Origin: Bacteroidota bacterium | GTDB lineage: Bacteria; Bacteroidota; Bacteroidia; NS11-12g; UBA955 | Reading direction: 5' to 3' | Assembly: GCA_963169345.1 (NCBI GenBank) | Contig: CAUJCT010000038.1 | Location: 1 to 48,405, forward strand | DNA length: 48,405 bases | Program-made: the position numbers and the translations under genes | The notes under the pieces: model-generated | The model's database searches: none | Seen by the model: the letters and a program-made list of their open reading frames with translations, nothing else | What the model was told of the DNA's origin: nothing | Shown here: one piece after another, positions 45,831 to 48,405 of the stretch | Layout of the letters: every line of letters starts with the position of its first letter | Position numbering within the stretch: position 1 is the first letter of the stretch

Positions 45831-47474
45831 ATGTCGGAGCAAAACCCAATCAAAGAGGATAATGCGAGGGCTTTCAGGCCTATCATCTATTCAGTCTTGC
45901 TGGCAGCAGGACTTGCAATGGGTTTTTCTATCAACCGTGAATCGAAAGATAAATTTTCTCAAATATTTGATATCATTGACAATGATTATGTCGATAGTAC
46001 TGATATAAAAAGGCTTCAGCAAAGCACTATAGATAATCTGCTTTCGCAACTCGATCCACATAGTACTTATATTCCACCGGCTCTTTCTGAGATGAACGAG
46101 AGTCAGATAAGAGGTAATTATGAAGGTTTGGGAATTGAGTACATTCAATACATGGATACGCCATTTGTCTACAATGTGTATCCCAATGGTCCTGCCATGA
46201 AAGCAGGCATAGTACCGGGCGACAGACTGGTAAGTGTCAATGGTAAAAGTTTAACAGATAGTTTAGATGTTATGGATATCAGAGCATCTATGCAAGGACC
46301 CAAAGATAGTCTTGTTAAATTACTTGTCTACAGAAGGTCTGAGAATGCCTTGAAAGAAATTAAGCTGAAGCGGGAAACAATTGTAGTCAATAGTTCTGAA
46401 GTTTTTTATATGGTCAGTTCAAATGTTGGTTACATTCAGATTGACCGATTCAGCGGGAACACCCATGAAGAATTTTTGAAAGCTTTAGATGCTTTAAGAA
46501 AAGTGGGCATGAAAGACCTTATTTTAGATTTGCGCAACAATGGAGGCGGCTTATTGAATGAGGCAGTGGCCATAGCTAATGAATTCCTTGAGAAGGATGA
46601 ATTGATTGCTTACACGTATGGATTTAAAAGACAAAGACGAGATTATCTGGCCGATGGCAATGGGGTATTTAAGGAAGGCAAATTGATTTTACTTGTGAAT
46701 CATAATACCGCTTCGGCAAGTGAGATTTTAGCGGGTGCGCTTCAGGATAATGACAGAGCTGTTGTAATGGGCAACAGAACATACGGGAAAGGATTGGTGC
46801 AGGAGCCGTTCAGGTTATCGGATGGTTCTATGCTCAGATTGACAATTGCCCGTTATTACACACCAAGTGGTCGGAGTATTCAAAAGCCCTATAATAAAGA
46901 CATTTCAGCTTATAAGAATGAAATTTACAAGAGAGATGTTTTGAAAGATACCTTAAATCCGGTTTTAGACCCTGAAGTCAAAAAAGAATTCTTTTCTAAG
47001 AATGGCCGACTGCTCACAATAGGAGGAGGAATACGACCGGATATTTTTTTAAGGGATACATTAAGTGACAGTACAGAAATAGAGATGCTGATTCCTGGCT
47101 TGTTTTACAGTCGAATTTTTGATATATACATATTGGACAGAATGCGACAGGATATAGAGTCATCCAGAAAGAAATACAAGGATGTACTTTCATTTTATTC
47201 CGGCTATTCTATCAGTCAGTCAGAAGTATTAAGATTTATTAAAATAGCTTCCAGCATACCCTATTTAAAGAATCTCAAATCTTCGCCTAAGGCTAATGAT
47301 ATTATTGCGAAGCATCTTAAAGCTGCAATTGCTCACCGTTTGTTTGGTGAAAAGGGTCATTCACTGATTATTAATCGTGAAGAGGGACTTTTCTCGAAAA
47401 GTTTCGATGTTTTAAAGAAATACGACCTGATTCTGAATATCGGAAAGTATAAATCGCGTAGTTTTGATTATTAA
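45831..47474 (+). CDS. C-terminal processing peptidase (S41 family)
   Basis: 547 residues. An N-terminal membrane anchor (IIYSVLLAAGLAMGFSI) is followed by the CTP-type DNDYVDSTDI...LLSQLDPHSTYI region. The PDZ domain is about 90-175 (YVYPNGPAMKAGIVPGD-like motif). The S41 core has DLRNNGGGLL, catalytic S295 in NTASASEI, and K320 in TYGKGLVQ, a Ser-Lys dyad with 25-residue spacing as in E. coli Prc. The C-terminal 150 residues are helical. It cleaves periplasmic or exported proteins near their C-termini. It lies 1 bp after yicC and 3 bp before the phosphoesterase gene. Confidence 0.93.
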   Translation: MSEQNPIKEDNARAFRPIIYSVLLAAGLAMGFSINRESKDKFSQIFDIIDNDYVDSTDIKRLQQSTIDNLLSQLDPHSTYIPPALSEMNESQIRGNYEGLGIEYIQYMDTPFVYNVYPNGPAMKAGIVPGDRLVSVNGKSLTDSLDVMDIRASMQGPKDSLVKLLVYRRSENALKEIKLKRETIVVNSSEVFYMVSSNVGYIQIDRFSGNTHEEFLKALDALRKVGMKDLILDLRNNGGGLLNEAVAIANEFLEKDELIAYTYGFKRQRRDYLADGNGVFKEGKLILLVNHNTASASEILAGALQDNDRAVVMGNRTYGKGLVQEPFRLSDGSMLRLTIARYYTPSGRSIQKPYNKDISAYKNEIYKRDVLKDTLNPVLDPEVKKEFFSKNGRLLTIGGGIRPDIFLRDTLSDSTEIEMLIPGLFYSRIFDIYILDRMRQDIESSRKKYKDVLSFYSGYSISQSEVLRFIKIASSIPYLKNLKSSPKANDIIAKHLKAAIAHRLFGEKGHSLIINREEGLFSKSFDVLKKYDLILNIGKYKSRSFDY

Positions 47475-47477
47475 TTG

Positions 47478-48405
47478 ATGTTTCAATCCGTCATTTCACT
47501 TATTCCAATGTTTTTTAGAATTGCAATTCCGATTTTGTTGGTCCTGATTTTTGATTTTTATGCATTTCAGGCTATACGTACAATAACTGCCGATATGGGT
47601 GTAACAGCCCGTAGAATTATCCGAATAGGCTATTGGACACTAAATATTAGTTTTTATATAGTTGGTTTTTTAGGTATGGCAGGATATCTCAACCATCTTG
47701 ATCGTGGGTTCAGAACAGTATTCACGGGGATGTTTTTTGGTTTGTTTTTAGCTAAAATGTTGATGATGTTGCCAATGCTAATGGAGGATATTTACAGAAT
47801 ATTCAATGGTATCATCAGTTGGATCAGCAACAAGAAAGACAATTCAGTTGACGAAACCGGCAATAGCTTTCTGGTGAGCAGAAAGAAATTTATTTCACAA
47901 ATCAGTATTGGTCTGGGTGGTTTATCATTTGCAGGATTGACCTATGGAATTGTAAAAGGAGCGCATGATTACAGGATACACAGAGTAGATGTGCCGTTAA
48001 GCAATCTTCCTCCTGCTTTTAAAGGGTTGAAGGTGGGACATATCAGTGACATTCATTCAGGTAGTTTCTGGGATAGGAAAGCGGTTGAGAAGGGTGTAGA
48101 AAAGCTATTGAAAGAGAAACCGGATGTGATATTTTTTACCGGTGATTTGGTCAATTCACTAGCCGATGAAATGGATGAAGAGTTGATGGAAATTTTCGGT
48201 CGTCTTAATGCACCAATGGGTGTTTACAGCATTCTTGGCAACCACGATTATGGTGATTATCACAATTGGCCTGATAAAAATGAATTACAAATTGGCAACA
48301 GGTCGCAAGCCAATAAATCACACATGACCCCATTGCAGCTGGCCAACTTGCAAGCATTAATGGATAAGCACAAACAAATGGGGTGGGATTTGTTGATGAA
48401 TGAGA
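47478..48405 (+). CDS. Membrane-anchored metallophosphoesterase (YaeI-like), 3' end cut by the window
   Basis: 309 codons are visible from ATG 47478. Four hydrophobic helices cover about 1-125, then a further helix (FISQISIGLGGLSFAGL), then the calcineurin-type catalytic domain: GHISDIHSG (D and H metal ligands, about 190), FFTGDLV (about 217) and LGNHDYGDY (about 253). The remaining metal-ligand motifs lie past the window edge. YaeI-type proteins hydrolyse phosphodiesters, some on membrane lipids such as UDP-diacylglucosamine-like substrates, but the substrate is not readable here. It is 3 bp from the S41 peptidase gene and in the same operon. Confidence 0.85.
   Translation, partial: MFQSVISLIPMFFRIAIPILLVLIFDFYAFQAIRTITADMGVTARRIIRIGYWTLNISFYIVGFLGMAGYLNHLDRGFRTVFTGMFFGLFLAKMLMMLPMLMEDIYRIFNGIISWISNKKDNSVDETGNSFLVSRKKFISQISIGLGGLSFAGLTYGIVKGAHDYRIHRVDVPLSNLPPAFKGLKVGHISDIHSGSFWDRKAVEKGVEKLLKEKPDVIFFTGDLVNSLADEMDEELMEIFGRLNAPMGVYSILGNHDYGDYHNWPDKNELQIGNRSQANKSHMTPLQLANLQALMDKHKQMGWDLLMNE

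Overview
The window is chromosomal DNA of a low-GC member of the Bacteroidota. Evidence: two secreted proteins end in type IX secretion (T9SS) sorting domains (the 1743-residue PKD protein at 1938-7169 and the protein at 24375-26390). Many genes are preceded by the Bacteroidota -7 promoter element TAnnTTTG and lack a Shine-Dalgarno sequence. A type III glutamine synthetase and proteins resembling Bacteroidota-restricted DUF families (DUF2851, DUF6913) are present. An Lpt/Kdo-type outer membrane is implied by waaA, a LolA-like protein and an MsbA-like exporter. I saw no rRNA, tRNA, CRISPR array, prophage or complete insertion sequence.

Layout. 1-11 kb is the accessory part: a GAF-PAS sensor without an ATPase domain, a small secreted-protein gene broken by a MITE-like element, a giant PKD adhesin-like protein, a secreted protein with a caspase-like tail, a second decayed copy of the same element, a MazEF-type toxin-antitoxin pair and an outer-membrane lipoprotein candidate. 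11-24 kb is mostly housekeeping: trmH-family methyltransferase, mutS, DUF2851, an FtsE-like ATPase, ung and ligA (divergent), ftsK, lolA-like and trhO. 24-32 kb holds a T9SS cargo protein, a GT-C-type membrane glycosyltransferase, a 0.74-kb gene-free stretch with strong hairpins, glnN (GSIII), and a divergent Fic-fold protein that has lost its catalytic histidine.

32-48 kb starts with a 169-bp tandem repeat directly upstream of an MsbA-like ABC exporter. OsmC-family, beta-barrel and waaA genes follow. Then come ruvB, a DUF1573 protein in tandem with a DegP/HtrA protease, a third copy of the MITE-like element, dapA with a DUF6913 gene, and rnz divergent from an SDR gene. The window ends with a run of DMT permease, yicC, a C-terminal processing protease, and a metallophosphoesterase cut by the window end.

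Functional themes are DNA repair and processing (mutS, ung, ligA, ruvB, ftsK), envelope biogenesis and quality control (msbA-like, waaA, lolA-like, degP, ctp), and nitrogen/amino-acid metabolism (glnN, dapA). The most unusual signals are four. First, the TIR-bearing dispersed repeat, one copy of which splits a recognisable gene whose missing C-terminus lies just beyond it. Second, the degenerate Fic/winged-helix protein with an inverted repeat over its promoter, facing glnN. Third, the tandem 169-bp hairpin repeats before the MsbA-like exporter. Fourth, a set of genes whose start codon lies exactly 4 nt after TAnnTTTG, which predicts leaderless mRNAs.
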